DNA from: JAAXGX01 sp965221595
Lineage (GTDB): Bacteria > Acidobacteriota > Vicinamibacteria > Vicinamibacterales > UBA8438
Assembly (NCBI GenBank): GCA_965221595.1
Contig: OZ244900.1
Coordinates: forward strand, 1-64,000
DNA: 64,000 nt
Direction: 5' to 3'
Made by a program: the position numbers and the translations under genes. The notes beneath the pieces were generated by a model. The model did not search any database and was not told where the DNA came from. It was given only the letters and a program-made list of their open reading frames with translations. Shown here piece after piece: positions 11,429 through 21,326 of this stretch; within the stretch, counting starts at the first letter, position 1; each line of letters starts with the position of its first letter.

Positions 11429-12148
11429 ATGTCAGGCTTGAGGATGTCGAGAAGAATGACCAGCGTGCTCGTAACCTTGGTGCTGGCACTTGGCGGCGCC
11501 CTGGCCGGCTGCGGCGGCGGCGGCGAGGAGCAGGCGCTGATCAGCAGCTTCTTCAGGGCTTCCCGGTTCAACGACCGGCCCACCCTCAGCGGCATCTCCA
11601 TGGTGGCATTCAGTCCCGAGGAGGACGGCACGGTCGGGAGCTTCGATGTCGAGAACGTTGCCGAGGAGCAGCGGCGCGCGCTGCGGATGCGCGAGCAGTC
11701 GGAAGCCCTCGAGGAAGTTCGGCGCGCCCAGCAGGAGTTCGCCGACGGCATGAAGATGTACCAGGACGAGAACCTCGATGCGATAGCGCGCGTTATCGAA
11801 GCCGAGCGCGCCGGCGACGATGTCGGTCGTCGCGACCAGGATGTCCAGGAGGAGTGGACGCGGTATCGCGACGAGTCCCAGGAGCACTCGCGCGCCGTCT
11901 CGGAGGCCGAGAATGCACTCGCGGCAGAGAGTGAGATCGCCGAGGTCAGCGCCTACGATCCGAACAACCCTATCGCCGTGCGCGGCCTGGAAGGGCAGCT
12001 CGTGACCAAGGAGGTCACCATCAGCGCGGTAGTCGACCAGGGGGAGAGCTCCGAGGATCGAACGATGGTGATTACGCTCCAGAAGGTCGAACTCAACGCG
12101 CCCGACGGGCTCATCGACGGACGCTGGATCATTACCGACATCCAGTAG
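11429..12148 (+). CDS. Predicted lipoprotein of unknown function
   Basis: 239 residues. The ATG at 11429 has a strong Shine-Dalgarno (GGAGG, 7-base spacer), which favours it over nearby in-frame starts. A signal sequence ends in a lipobox (GALAGC) followed by Gly residues, so export and lipid anchoring are likely. The mature part has a charged helical segment (about residues 75-165, rich in Glu/Arg/Gln, possibly coiled coil). A C-terminal beta-rich segment follows (VTISAVVDQG, MVITLQKVEL, GRWIITDIQ). I do not recognise a family. It follows gyrA by 48 bases and ends in a terminator shared with the convergent helicase gene. Confidence 0.85.
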   Translation: MSGLRMSRRMTSVLVTLVLALGGALAGCGGGGEEQALISSFFRASRFNDRPTLSGISMVAFSPEEDGTVGSFDVENVAEEQRRALRMREQSEALEEVRRAQQEFADGMKMYQDENLDAIARVIEAERAGDDVGRRDQDVQEEWTRYRDESQEHSRAVSEAENALAAESEIAEVSAYDPNNPIAVRGLEGQLVTKEVTISAVVDQGESSEDRTMVITLQKVELNAPDGLIDGRWIITDIQ

Positions 12149-12156
12149 AACGGCGT

Positions 12157-12186
12157 AGACGGGGGTTGCGGGGCGCAGCCCCGTCT
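12157..12186. terminator. Bidirectional hairpin terminator
   Basis: AGACGGGG (12157-12164) pairs perfectly with CCCCGTCT (12179-12186), and the GC-rich loop may extend the stem. It fills the 42-base gap between the convergent lipoprotein and helicase genes. Short T/A runs flank it. Its right arm with GGGCGCAGCC also matches an intergenic motif found at 26379 and 49558. Confidence 0.6.
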
Positions 12187-12190
12187 GATT

Positions 12191-14401
12191 TCACACCGGC
12201 TCGAGCTTTGCGTAGCGCCCCAGCAGCTTCTTGTACCCCACGGTCTCGAACCGGACCGTGAGCTTGACGTCCCCCGCGAGGGGCTCAATGCGAGCCACCG
12301 TACCGATGCCGAATGCGGGGTGGCGCACGCGCATCCCGGGGCGGATGTACCCAGCCGATTGGTCCTCGTCCGCGTAGTCGAAGAAGGTGGTTGCCGGCAC
12401 GTCGACGCCGCTTCGTGCCGGGCGGCGACTGCTCGCCCGACGCCCCGCGTGCACCGGGACCTGGCGCTCGCGCACCAGGGGCGAGACGACGGTCTCGAGC
12501 AGTTCCTCCGGAATCTCACGCAGGAAGCGCGAGGGATCCGTGTCGCGGTACTCGCCGAACGTGCGGCGCCGGGCGGCGCTGGTGAGGACGAGCTGCGACC
12601 GGGCGCGCGTTATCCCGACGTAGCACAGGCGCCGCTCCTCCTCCAGCTCGGCCGCGTCGGCGGCGGCGCGGGCGTGCGGAAATAGTCCTTCCTCCATCCC
12701 CGTGATGACGACCAGGGGAAACTCCAGGCCCTTCGCGGCGTGCAGCGTCATCAGCCAGATCGGTGCGTCGGACGCTCCCTGCTCCTCGTCGGCCTCGGAG
12801 CGCAGCGATACCAGGTCCACGAAGCCGGCCAGGCTGGGCTCGGGCGCGCGCACCTCGTAGTCGCGGGCCGCGGCGACCAGCTCCATGAGGTTGGCGAGGC
12901 GGTTCTCGGCCTCTTCCGTGGACGCTTGCCGGAGCGCCTGGACGTAGCCGGTCTGGTCCAATGTCCGTTCCAGGGTGACGGATGCCGACTCCGTCCGCGC
13001 GACCGCGGCCAGCGCCCCGTGCAACGTGCGGAACTTCTCCAACGCGGCAACCGCCCGGGTGGGAAGCGCCTGCGCGTCGACAGAGTGCACGAGTCGTGCC
13101 CAGAGCGACAACCCGGGCTGGGTCGCCGCGGCGTCGTCCAGCGCCTCCATCACCTTGCGACCGATGCCTCGCGGCGGCACGTTGATGACCCGGCGCAGGC
13201 TCACGTCGTCCTCGGGCACGAGCAGCAGCTTGAGGTAGGCCAGCGCGTCCTTGATCTCCTTGCGCTCGTAGAAGCGCACGCCGCCGACGACGCGGTAAGC
13301 GAGTCCAGCCCGTGTCAACGCGTCCTCGATGGCGCGCGACTGCGCGTTGGTGCGATACAGCACGGCTGCCGAGGCGGCGTCCCCGGCCAGCGCCTGCCGC
13401 AGCCGTGCGACCACGAAGTCGGCCTCCTCCAGCTCGTCGCGCGCCCGGTGGCACACGATCGGGTCGCCGGCCGCGCGATCGGTCCACAGGCGCTTGTCCC
13501 CGCGTTCGCTGTTGCAACTGATCAACCCGGAGGCGGCGTCGAGGATGACCTGCGTGGAGCGGTAGTTGCGCTCGAGCCGCACCACGGTCGCTTCGGGGAA
13601 GTCCTGCTCGAAGTCGAGAATGTTGCGGACGTCGGCGCCGCGCCACTTGTAGATCGACTGATCCGGATCGCCGACGACACACAGGTTGCGGTGGGAAGCC
13701 AGCTGTTGAAGTAGCCGATACTGGGGCCGGTTCGTGTCCTGGTACTCGTCCACCATGATGTAGCGGAACTGCTCGGTGTAGCGCGCGCGGGCCGCGTCCG
13801 ATGCATCGAACAGGGCGACCGCCCGCAGCAGCAGGTCGTCGAAGTCCAGCGCGTTTGCCGCTTCCAGCAGCCGGTCGTAGCGCTCGAATGCCCGCGCGAG
13901 CTGCTCGTCGCCGAAGCCCGACCCGCTCTCGCGGAGGTGAGCGGCGTCGATCATCCGATTCTTTGCGTGGCTGATCCGCGACCGCACCGCGCGGGCCGGG
14001 GTTACGCGCTCGTCGATCCGCAGCTCCTGCATGGCACGGCGCACGACGGCGAGCTGATCGGCTGTGTCGTAGATGATGAAGTCCCGCGACAGCCCGGCGA
14101 GGGGCGCTTCCCGGCGGAGCAGGCGGGCGCAGAAGGCGTGGAACGTCGAGAGCCAGAGTCGCGGCTGCTCGGCGCCGAGCAGCCGCTCGATCCGCTCGCG
14201 CATCTCCTCGGCGGCCTTGTTCGTGAACGTGACGGCCAGGACCTGGTGCGGCGCCGCGTATCCCTCGCCTATCAGACCGGCCGCGCGATGCGCGATGACG
14301 CGGGTCTTGCCGGAGCCGGCACCGGCCAGAATCAGGAGCGGCCCGTCACGGTGCAGCACCGCCTGCCGCTGCTCCGGGTTGAGGTGATCCAGGAGCCGCA
14401 C
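12191..14401 (-). CDS. UvrD/PcrA/Rep-type superfamily 1 DNA helicase
   Basis: About 736 residues, 3'-5' SF1A helicase architecture. The Q-motif region is LNPEQRQAV, Walker A is AGAGSGKTRVIAHR (near residue 33), motif Ia is VTFTNKAAEEMRERI, and motif II is VDEYQDTNRPQ. Later motifs include VGDPDQSIYKWRGAD, LERNYRS, LMTLHAAKGLEFP and CYVGITRARSQL. The C-terminal tail ends in a basic Tudor-like segment as in PcrA. The start is inferred to be GTG 14401, two bases after the glmS stop, because sequence further upstream lies in glmS and lacks homology. Likely roles are DNA repair and removal of RecA or stalled polymerases. Confidence 0.93.
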   Translation of the reverse strand: MRLLDHLNPEQRQAVLHRDGPLLILAGAGSGKTRVIAHRAAGLIGEGYAAPHQVLAVTFTNKAAEEMRERIERLLGAEQPRLWLSTFHAFCARLLRREAPLAGLSRDFIIYDTADQLAVVRRAMQELRIDERVTPARAVRSRISHAKNRMIDAAHLRESGSGFGDEQLARAFERYDRLLEAANALDFDDLLLRAVALFDASDAARARYTEQFRYIMVDEYQDTNRPQYRLLQQLASHRNLCVVGDPDQSIYKWRGADVRNILDFEQDFPEATVVRLERNYRSTQVILDAASGLISCNSERGDKRLWTDRAAGDPIVCHRARDELEEADFVVARLRQALAGDAASAAVLYRTNAQSRAIEDALTRAGLAYRVVGGVRFYERKEIKDALAYLKLLLVPEDDVSLRRVINVPPRGIGRKVMEALDDAAATQPGLSLWARLVHSVDAQALPTRAVAALEKFRTLHGALAAVARTESASVTLERTLDQTGYVQALRQASTEEAENRLANLMELVAAARDYEVRAPEPSLAGFVDLVSLRSEADEEQGASDAPIWLMTLHAAKGLEFPLVVITGMEEGLFPHARAAADAAELEEERRLCYVGITRARSQLVLTSAARRRTFGEYRDTDPSRFLREIPEELLETVVSPLVRERQVPVHAGRRASSRRPARSGVDVPATTFFDYADEDQSAGYIRPGMRVRHPAFGIGTVARIEPLAGDVKLTVRFETVGYKKLLGRYAKLEPV

Positions 14402-14403
14402 CG

Positions 14404-16248
14404 CTACTCGACCGTCACGCTCTTGGCCAGGTGGCGCGGCTGATCGACATCGCAGCCTCGCAGGACCGCAATGTGGTAGGCGAGCAGCTGCAGAGGGATC
14501 GTGGCCAGAATGGGAATGAGGAGCTGCGGGGCGGGTGGAATCGGCACGATGCAATCGTGCTCCGGGTCGAGCACCTCGGCGAACTCCCCCGGGTCGGCAT
14601 CGGTGACCACGATCAGGACGGCGCCACGGGCCTTGGCTTCCTGCAGGTTACCCATCATCTTGCCGAACACGGGCTGCCTGGGCACGAGCGCCACGACGGG
14701 CAGGTTGTCGTCGATCAAGGCGATCGGTCCGTGCTTCATCTCGCCGGCCGGATAGCCCTCGGCGTGGATGTAGGAGATCTCCTTGAGCTTGAGAGCCCCT
14801 TCCAGCGCGATCGGATAATTGACGCCGCGCCCCAGGTACAGGAAGTCCGTCCGCCGGTAGAAGCGCTTCGCGATGCCGGCCACCGCGGCGTCGCACCCGA
14901 GCGTGTGCTGGATCAAGCCCGGCAGCTGCGTCAACGCCTCCACGTGCGGCTGCGCGTCGCGCGGGCCGAGCGTGCCGCGGACCCGCCCCAGGTGCAGCGC
15001 CAGCAGGATCAGGGTGACGAGCTGCGACGTAAACGCCTTCGTCGACGCCACGCCGACCTCGGGGCCGGCGTGCGTGTAGACCGCGGCATCGGCCAGGCGG
15101 GCCGCCATGCTCCCGACGACGTTGCAGATTGCGATGCTCGCGGCACCGCGCGCCTGGGCCTCGCGCAGCGCGGCCAGCGTGTCCGCGGTCTCGCCTGACT
15201 GGGTGATCACCACGGCCAGGGTGCGGTCGCCGGCTGGCGGATCCCGATAGCGGTACTCGGAGCCGTAGTCGACGTCGACGCGCAGGCGGGCGAGCTGCTC
15301 GATGAGGAACTTCCCGACCAGTGCGGCATGCCAGGACGTACCGCAGGCCAGGAGGGCGACCTGCTCGACGGCGCGCAGCCGCTCGTCGGGGATGTCGAGC
15401 TCGCCCAGCAGCACCGTTCCCCGGTCTTCCGACAGGCGACCGGCGACCGTCTCCCGGGCCGCCCACGGCTGCTCGAAGATCTCCTTGAGCATGAAGTGCT
15501 TGTAGCCGGCCTTCTGCGCGCTGACCGGATCCCAGTGGATTCGCTGGGTGGCCTTCGAGACGGCTTGGCCGGCGAAGTCGGTGAACTCCACCCGCGCCCG
15601 GGTTATGACCGCCATCTCTCGATCGCCGAGGTGGACGATATCCGGCGTGTGGCCGGCCACAGCCGGGATGTCCGAGGCCAGGAAGTATTCGCCGTGACCC
15701 ATGCCGACGACGAGCGGCGGCCCGTTGCGAACCGCGACGATCTTGTCTGGATCCCCGGCGGCCGCCAGGACCAGCGCGAACAGGCCGCGCAGTTGCTGCA
15801 CCGCGCGGCGGACTGCGTTCTCGAGGCCGTCGGCCTGCTGCTCCTGCTCGACCAGATGTGCCACGACCTCGGTGTCGGTCTCGGTCTCGAAGCGATGTCC
15901 CTCCGCCAGCAACCGACGCTTCAGGTCGAGATGGTTCTCGATGATGCCGTTGTGGACGACGACGATCCCGCCGGTACAGTCGCGGTGCGGGTGGGCGTTC
16001 TCTTCCGTCGGGCGGCCGTGGGTTGCCCAGCGCGTGTGCCCGACGCCGTAGTCGCCGCTGACGGGCTGCGTCCGGATGGTTTCCGCGAGCCGCGCCACCT
16101 TGCCGGCACTGCGTCGGATCGCTATCTGCCCGTCACGCACCAGGGCGATGCCGGCGGAATCGTATCCGCGGTACTCGAGCTGGCGGAGACCGTCGAGCAG
16201 CACCGGAACAACTTCACGATCGCCGATGTAGCCGATGATGCCGCACAT
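14404..16248 (-). CDS. glmS: Glutamine-fructose-6-phosphate aminotransferase
   Basis: 614 residues, the typical GlmS length. The N-terminal class II glutaminase domain starts MCGIIGYIG with the catalytic Cys after Met, followed by LEYRGYDSAG. Two SIS sugar-isomerase domains follow, with CGTSWHAALVG and the TQSGETADTLAALREA region. The conserved C-terminal Val-Glu is present. It makes glucosamine-6-phosphate for peptidoglycan and LPS. It lies directly upstream of the helicase gene and 47 bases downstream of glmU. That short gap leaves no room for a glmS ribozyme. Confidence 0.97.
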   Translation of the reverse strand: MCGIIGYIGDREVVPVLLDGLRQLEYRGYDSAGIALVRDGQIAIRRSAGKVARLAETIRTQPVSGDYGVGHTRWATHGRPTEENAHPHRDCTGGIVVVHNGIIENHLDLKRRLLAEGHRFETETDTEVVAHLVEQEQQADGLENAVRRAVQQLRGLFALVLAAAGDPDKIVAVRNGPPLVVGMGHGEYFLASDIPAVAGHTPDIVHLGDREMAVITRARVEFTDFAGQAVSKATQRIHWDPVSAQKAGYKHFMLKEIFEQPWAARETVAGRLSEDRGTVLLGELDIPDERLRAVEQVALLACGTSWHAALVGKFLIEQLARLRVDVDYGSEYRYRDPPAGDRTLAVVITQSGETADTLAALREAQARGAASIAICNVVGSMAARLADAAVYTHAGPEVGVASTKAFTSQLVTLILLALHLGRVRGTLGPRDAQPHVEALTQLPGLIQHTLGCDAAVAGIAKRFYRRTDFLYLGRGVNYPIALEGALKLKEISYIHAEGYPAGEMKHGPIALIDDNLPVVALVPRQPVFGKMMGNLQEAKARGAVLIVVTDADPGEFAEVLDPEHDCIVPIPPAPQLLIPILATIPLQLLAYHIAVLRGCDVDQPRHLAKSVTVE

Positions 16249-16295
16249 GCGCGGGTTCTCGCGCCGGAAGTCCGTGTCGTGGAACGGGGCTTCTG

Positions 16296-17699
16296 CTAGC
16301 CCTTCTTGCGATCGGTCCAGCCGGTCTTGTTCTCCTGCCGGCCGCGCGCGATGGCCAGTGCACCGGGGGGCACGTCCTCCGTGACGCACGACCCGGCCGC
16401 GACGTACGCCGCCCGCCCCACCGTTACGGGTGCGACGAGCTGGGTGCCGCTGCCGATGAACGCGCCGTCCTCGATGGCGGTCTCGTGCTTCGTACCCCCA
16501 TCGTAGTTGCAGGTGATGGTGCCGGCTCCCACGTTGACTTCGGCGCCGAGTGCCGCGTCGCCCAGATAGGAGAGATGGTTCACCTTCGACCCCGCGCCCA
16601 GCGTGCTCTTCTTGATCTCGACGAAGTTGCCGACACGCGCCGTCTCGCGCACGACGGTGCCGGGTCGCAAGTGGGCGAAAGGACCGATCCGGACACCCGA
16701 CTCCACGCGCGCATCCGCAATCACGCAGTGGTTGTTGACCGTGACATCATCGCCCAGCGTCGAGTTCACGATGCGCACGCCGGCGTGCAGCTCGCAGCGG
16801 TCGCCGACCGTCGTCCGGCCCTCCAGCATCACGCCGGGGTGGATCACCGTGTCCCGACCGACCACGACATCGGCGTCGATGTAGGTGGTGGCAGGATCTT
16901 CGAGCGTCACGCCGGCAGCCATCAGCTCCTCGTTCTTGCCTTGTCTCATGAGCGAGCTCACTTCCGCCAGTTCCGTCTGGCTGTTGATGCCCCGTATCTC
17001 GTCGGGATCGTCGGTCTCCAACGTCTCGACGGTCAGGCCCCGGCGGCGATAGATCGCGAGCACGGAGGGCAGATACCGCTCCTGCTGCGGACCCGCCGCG
17101 GGGATCCGGTGGAGGGCCTCGAACAGCGGGGCGAGGTCGAAGGCGTAGATCCCGCTGTTGACCTCCCGAATGGCGCGCTGGGCCGGGGTCGCGTCGGCCT
17201 CTTCGACGATGCTGGCGAATCGGCCGCGTTGTCGTACGAGACGCCCGTAGCCGTAGGGACGCGAGAGTCGGGCAGTCAGCACGGTGGCGGCGGCGCGCGC
17301 GCGATCGTGCGCTGCCACCAGGCGCTGCAGGGTGACCGGCCGGATGCACGGAACGTCGCCGGAGAGGACCACCAGACTGCCTTCCTCGCCCGCCAACGCC
17401 GATTCGGCCTGCAGCAGCGCGTGTGCGGTCCCGAGCTGCGCTGCCTGCCGCACGAACCCGGGTCCATGCCCGACCGCCCGCTGGATGGCCTCGGCCTGAT
17501 GTCCGACCACGACCGTCGTCGTAGCCGGCGAGAGGGTGGCGGCGGCTCGCAGCACGTGCCCGATCAGCGGCCGGCCCGCCATTCTGTGAAGCACCTTCGG
17601 CCGCGTCGAGGCCATGCGTCGACCCTTGCCGGCGGCCAGCACGATGACGTGACGGGTTGTCGCCGCAACGGGCTCGGCGAGAGCAGACTGGGGGCTCAC
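16296..17699 (-). CDS. glmU: Bifunctional GlcNAc-1-P uridylyltransferase / GlcN-1-P acetyltransferase
   Basis: 467 residues. The N-terminal nucleotidyltransferase domain shows LAAGKGRRMASTRPKVLH. The C-terminal left-handed beta-helix has hexapeptide repeats (such as GDRCELHAGVRIVNSTLGDD) and the acetyltransferase signature (LSYLGDAALGAEVNVGAGT). It makes UDP-GlcNAc, two steps after GlmS; glmM was not seen in the window. I chose the GTG at 17699 because it overlaps the stop of the upstream TPR gene as GTGA, which indicates translational coupling. The longer upstream open frame is out-of-frame TPR-gene sequence. Confidence 0.95.
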   Translation of the reverse strand: MSPQSALAEPVAATTRHVIVLAAGKGRRMASTRPKVLHRMAGRPLIGHVLRAAATLSPATTTVVVGHQAEAIQRAVGHGPGFVRQAAQLGTAHALLQAESALAGEEGSLVVLSGDVPCIRPVTLQRLVAAHDRARAAATVLTARLSRPYGYGRLVRQRGRFASIVEEADATPAQRAIREVNSGIYAFDLAPLFEALHRIPAAGPQQERYLPSVLAIYRRRGLTVETLETDDPDEIRGINSQTELAEVSSLMRQGKNEELMAAGVTLEDPATTYIDADVVVGRDTVIHPGVMLEGRTTVGDRCELHAGVRIVNSTLGDDVTVNNHCVIADARVESGVRIGPFAHLRPGTVVRETARVGNFVEIKKSTLGAGSKVNHLSYLGDAALGAEVNVGAGTITCNYDGGTKHETAIEDGAFIGSGTQLVAPVTVGRAAYVAAGSCVTEDVPPGALAIARGRQENKTGWTDRKKG

Positions 17700-18334
17700 C
17701 GGGATGAGTGGCTTCCGGCTCCTCGCGGGGAGCGGTCGGCGGGCGGGGGCCTGAGCGCTTCCTGGATGGTCTCGTCCTCCAGCAGCGTTTCGAGGCTCGG
17801 CTCCTGACGTGCGAGGTGGCGGTTCTCCGAATTCAGCTCGATGGAGCGCAGCAGGTGCGTCGCGGCCGCCTGCAAGTCCCCGCGGTCTGCGCGCGCGAGA
17901 GCCAGCATGTACTGCACGCGATCGCTGTCGGGGGTTTGCCGCCTCGCGGCATCCAGATGCCGCAGCGCTTCGTCGTGCAGGCCGGCGTTCAGCGCGAGGG
18001 TGGCCGCGTAGACGCGCTCGTCCGGGGTCTCCGGTGTCGGCGCCTCCTGCAATTCCCGCCGGCAGACCTGCAGATAGCGGCGGCTGCGCTCGTGCAGCAC
18101 GCGCTCGGCGGGAAACTCGTCTATCACCTGGCCGAAGAGCGCCGCAGCCTTCTCGAAATCGTGGCGCTGAAGTGCCCCGATAGCCTGTTCGTAGCGACCG
18201 ATAGCCTGCACGTACGCTGACTGCTCGGCTCGCGCCACGGTTGCCGTGGACGTCGATCCGCGCCGGCCTGCGACGGTCGCGGTACCTTTGGGCGGCTTTG
18301 CGCGTTGGTCGGGCGTCGTTTGCTTTTGCCCCAT
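17696..18334 (-). CDS. TPR-repeat protein, probably cytoplasmic
   Basis: About 212 residues. A short basic, Ala/Thr-rich N-terminus is followed by tandem helical repeats with TPR-like spacing (YEQAIGALQRHDFEKAAALF, LNAGLHDEALRHLDAAR, ARADRGDLQAAATHLLRSIE). No signal peptide is evident. The tail is Pro/Arg-rich. Its partner is unknown. The coupled overlap with glmU and the 44-base gap from rsmI suggest one rsmI-TPR-glmU-glmS-helicase transcript. Repeat assignment is by visual pattern. Confidence 0.85.
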   Translation of the reverse strand: MGQKQTTPDQRAKPPKGTATVAGRRGSTSTATVARAEQSAYVQAIGRYEQAIGALQRHDFEKAAALFGQVIDEFPAERVLHERSRRYLQVCRRELQEAPTPETPDERVYAATLALNAGLHDEALRHLDAARRQTPDSDRVQYMLALARADRGDLQAAATHLLRSIELNSENRHLARQEPSLETLLEDETIQEALRPPPADRSPRGAGSHSSR

Positions 18335-18378
18335 GGGCTGCAAAGCGGAGCATAAACTAGCAGAATGCCAAAGGGTGG

Positions 18379-19344
18379 TCAAGGGACTCCGGCCGGCGGC
18401 CGACTGCGGTCTAAAGACCTATTTTCCTTGCGGGCCTCGAGCAGCGAGTAGATCGAACGGCTGCCCAGTGCGTGCCGGTCGGCGAGGATCCGGATGGCGA
18501 CCCGACGGTCACAGCCCAGATTTTCTGTCAAATGGCAGAATTCGTGCCAGAGACGGTCCTGGTCGACGGTGCCGCAGCGGTCCTCAGGCCGCGGGACCGG
18601 CGCGCCGACCACGATCGTGTACTCGCCCCGGGGTGCGGGCAGGCGCTTCATTACTTCGGATATCGGTCCGGTGACCAATTCCTCGTGCGCCTTGGTCATC
18701 TCGCGGCAGACCGCAACATCCCGATCGCCCAGGACGGTCGCCATGTCCGTCAGTGCCGCCCCGATCCGGTGCGGCGCCTCGAAGAGCACGAACGGCCGCG
18801 GCTCGGTCTCCAGGGCTGCCAGCCAACGTTTTCTGTCGTTTGACCGTGAAGGTGGGAAACCGACCACGGTGAAGGCACCGCCGCCCAGACCGGACATGAC
18901 CAGGCCGGCGAGCGCGGCGCTCGGGCCTGGGACAGCGTGAACGTTGACGCCTGCGGCGAGCGCGTCCCGCACGAGCCGAGCCCCGGGATCCGACAGCAGC
19001 GGCGTACCCGCGTCGGAGACGAGGGCCACCGAGTCGCCGGCGGCCAGGCGGCGGAGCAGATGGGGCCCCTTGCGGACCTCGTTGTGCTCATGGAAGCTGG
19101 TCGTCGAGGTGTGTATGCCATAGTGGCTGAGCAACCTGGCCGTGCGCCGTGTGTCCTCGGCGGCGATGAGCGTCACTTCCTTCAGCGTGCGCAGGGCGCG
19201 CAGGGTGATGTCCTCGATGTTCCCGATCGGGGTGGACACCAGGTAGAGTGCGCCGGCCGGCGCGGGCGGAGAATCCGGCACTCGCGGGGATCGTGGCACG
19301 GGCCGCTGCCGAGAGCAACACGGCAACGTTATTGTACCATTCAT
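18379..19344 (-). CDS. rsmI: 16S rRNA (cytidine1402-2'-O)-methyltransferase RsmI
   Basis: Up to 321 residues. Family motifs are LYLVSTPIGNIEDITLRAL, ALVSDAGTPLLSDPG, VHAVPGPSAAL and FVLFEAPHRI. It 2'-O-methylates C1402 in the decoding centre of 16S rRNA with SAM. The ATG at 19344 is the first possible start. A TACAAT hexamer lies just inside it (19336-19331), so translation could instead begin at GTG 19281, nearer the conserved core. That leaves the N-terminal 20 or so residues doubtful. It is divergent from the DUF885 gene. Confidence 0.93.
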   Translation of the reverse strand: MNGTITLPCCSRQRPVPRSPRVPDSPPAPAGALYLVSTPIGNIEDITLRALRTLKEVTLIAAEDTRRTARLLSHYGIHTSTTSFHEHNEVRKGPHLLRRLAAGDSVALVSDAGTPLLSDPGARLVRDALAAGVNVHAVPGPSAALAGLVMSGLGGGAFTVVGFPPSRSNDRKRWLAALETEPRPFVLFEAPHRIGAALTDMATVLGDRDVAVCREMTKAHEELVTGPISEVMKRLPAPRGEYTIVVGAPVPRPEDRCGTVDQDRLWHEFCHLTENLGCDRRVAIRILADRHALGSRSIYSLLEARKENRSLDRSRPPAGVP

Positions 19345-19563
19345 GGAATGCGCGGTTCATTCACGAAATCGAAGCGTGGGTGGCGGCAGCGCGCGCCGAG
19401 ACAAGGGGCGGTCGAGCGTGTTGCGGGCTGTTCCGCAGGCGGCGCCGCAGGCGTTCCGCCGGACCCAGCGAGAAAGGCGACGTGACGACGGGATCCTGCC
19501 TGCCGGCGGCTGACGAGGACCGCTGCGGTAACGGCCCGGGCCGCTGTAGGGAGACGACGGACC

Positions 19564-21225
19564 ATGGACCGATCGCCTGCGCACTCCACTGAGCCGCTGG
19601 CCCGTTTCGTCGACGAGTACCTGTCGTATCTGCACGAGGTCTATCCGACGGCGGCCGCCGCGGACGGCATCCACCTGCACGACGATCTGCTGGAGGACTG
19701 CAGCCGGAGCGCCATCGACACCCAGGTGCGCGAGCTCGGCGGTTGGGCTCGACGCCTCGACGGCATCAAGGCCTCCACGCTGACCGCGGACGAGAAATTG
19801 GAGCGGCGCATGCTGGCGGACGGCATCCGGGCGCGCCTGTTCGCGCTCGAGGACGTCCGCGTCTGGCAGCGCAGCCCGCTCTACTACGCCGAGACGATTG
19901 CCGACAGCCTGGCGGGCCAGGTGCTGTTCCGCTACGCGCCGGTCACGGAGCGCGCACGGCGAGTGGTTTCCAAGCTGCGGCAGGTGCCGCGACTTCTGGA
20001 GTCGGCGCGGCAGAACGTGACCGATCCGCCGGGTCTGTTCGTGCGCGTAGGCCTCGAATCGTTCGACGGCGTGCTGACCTTCGTCGAGCGCGATCTGCCC
20101 CGGGCGTTTCGGGACCTGGACGACATGCACCTGCTGGGCGATCTGGCGGACGCATCGACCGTGGCGGTCGACGCCGTGCGCGACTATGGCGCCCACCTGC
20201 GGGATGCCGTCGCACCTCGCAGCCGAGCCTCGTTTCGGCTCGGCTCGGAGCGGTTCTCCCAGAAGCTCCGCCTCGAAGAAGGCATCGACGTGCCGGCGGA
20301 CCGGCTGCTGCAGATCGCGCTGCGTGAGCTGGAAACGACCCAGGAACGATTCAGGAAGGTGGCGGGCGCGGCCGGCGGTCCAGGCGAGGCCTGGCGAGAG
20401 GTCAAGGGCCGCCATCCCGCGGCCGACGGCCTCCTGCGCACGGTGGAGGACCATCTCGCGGCCCTGCTCGACTTCATCCGACGGAAACGGATAGTGACGG
20501 TGCCGGAGCACGGACCGCTCGTCGTGGCCCCGACGCCCGAGTACTCTCGCGGGACGTTCGCCAGCATCCTGCCGGTCGGACCGTTCGAGGCGAGGCCGAT
20601 GCCGGCGTACTACTACATCACCAACGTCGACCCAAGCTGGCCTGCGGACCGGCAGGAGGAGCATCTACGGGACTTCAGCTATGCGGCCCTGTGGTCGATC
20701 TCCATCCACGAGGCCTTTCCGGGCCACTTTCTCCACTTCGAGCACCTGCGCCGGATTGCGTCACCGCTCCGGAAGTCGACGTTCTTCAGGCCCGTGTCGG
20801 TTGTCGAAGGGTGGGCGCACTACTGCGAGCAGATGATGTTCGACGAGGGCTTCGAGCGTGGCAACGCGGAGGTCGAGCTGGGGCAGCTCGCCGAGGCGCT
20901 GGTGCGATTGGCCCGGACCATCGTCGGCATCCGACTCCATACCGAGGACCTGTCGGTGGAGCAGGGCGTGCGGTTCTTCCGGGACGAGGCGTTTCTCGAG
21001 GAGGGCAGCGCGCGGCGCGAGGCCGAGCGTGGCACGTACGATCCGGGCTACGTACTCTACGCGCTGGGGAAGCAGATGCTTCTCAAGCTCCGCAAGGACT
21101 GTGAGGCCGCCGGGAACGGCTGGTCGCTGCAATCCTTCCACGATCGGTTCCTCGGGCAGGGCGGCGTGCCCTTCTGGATGCACCGGCAGTTGATGCTGGG
21201 GGCGACAGGCACGCTGCTGGAGTGA
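19564..21225 (+). CDS. DUF885-family protein, predicted metallohydrolase
   Basis: 553 residues covering a full DUF885 domain. The C-terminal half has SIHEAFPGHFLHFEH (an HExxxxH-like zinc site), then VVEGWAHYCEQMMFDEGF and the tail YVLYALGKQMLLKLR, all typical of the family. DUF885 proteins resemble zinc carboxypeptidases in fold, but the substrate here is unknown. No clear signal peptide is seen, unlike many homologues, which suggests a cytoplasmic form. A purine-rich GGGAG lies 10 bases before the ATG. The 219-base spacer upstream separates it from divergent rsmI. Confidence 0.9.
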   Translation: MDRSPAHSTEPLARFVDEYLSYLHEVYPTAAAADGIHLHDDLLEDCSRSAIDTQVRELGGWARRLDGIKASTLTADEKLERRMLADGIRARLFALEDVRVWQRSPLYYAETIADSLAGQVLFRYAPVTERARRVVSKLRQVPRLLESARQNVTDPPGLFVRVGLESFDGVLTFVERDLPRAFRDLDDMHLLGDLADASTVAVDAVRDYGAHLRDAVAPRSRASFRLGSERFSQKLRLEEGIDVPADRLLQIALRELETTQERFRKVAGAAGGPGEAWREVKGRHPAADGLLRTVEDHLAALLDFIRRKRIVTVPEHGPLVVAPTPEYSRGTFASILPVGPFEARPMPAYYYITNVDPSWPADRQEEHLRDFSYAALWSISIHEAFPGHFLHFEHLRRIASPLRKSTFFRPVSVVEGWAHYCEQMMFDEGFERGNAEVELGQLAEALVRLARTIVGIRLHTEDLSVEQGVRFFRDEAFLEEGSARREAERGTYDPGYVLYALGKQMLLKLRKDCEAAGNGWSLQSFHDRFLGQGGVPFWMHRQLMLGATGTLLE

Positions 21226-21326
21226 CGCCGCTGCCTCGCAGGCGCGCGGCGGTCGCGGGTCGTGGCGCCGGCTGGTCTGCGTCCGTCTGATTGATGCTAG
21301 GATGTGCGTTTGGCCACCTGCCGACC

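Noticed and set aside
16249..16295. glmS ribozyme upstream of glmS
   Set aside because: Only 47 bases separate glmU and glmS, too short for the ribozyme, and no matching core is seen.
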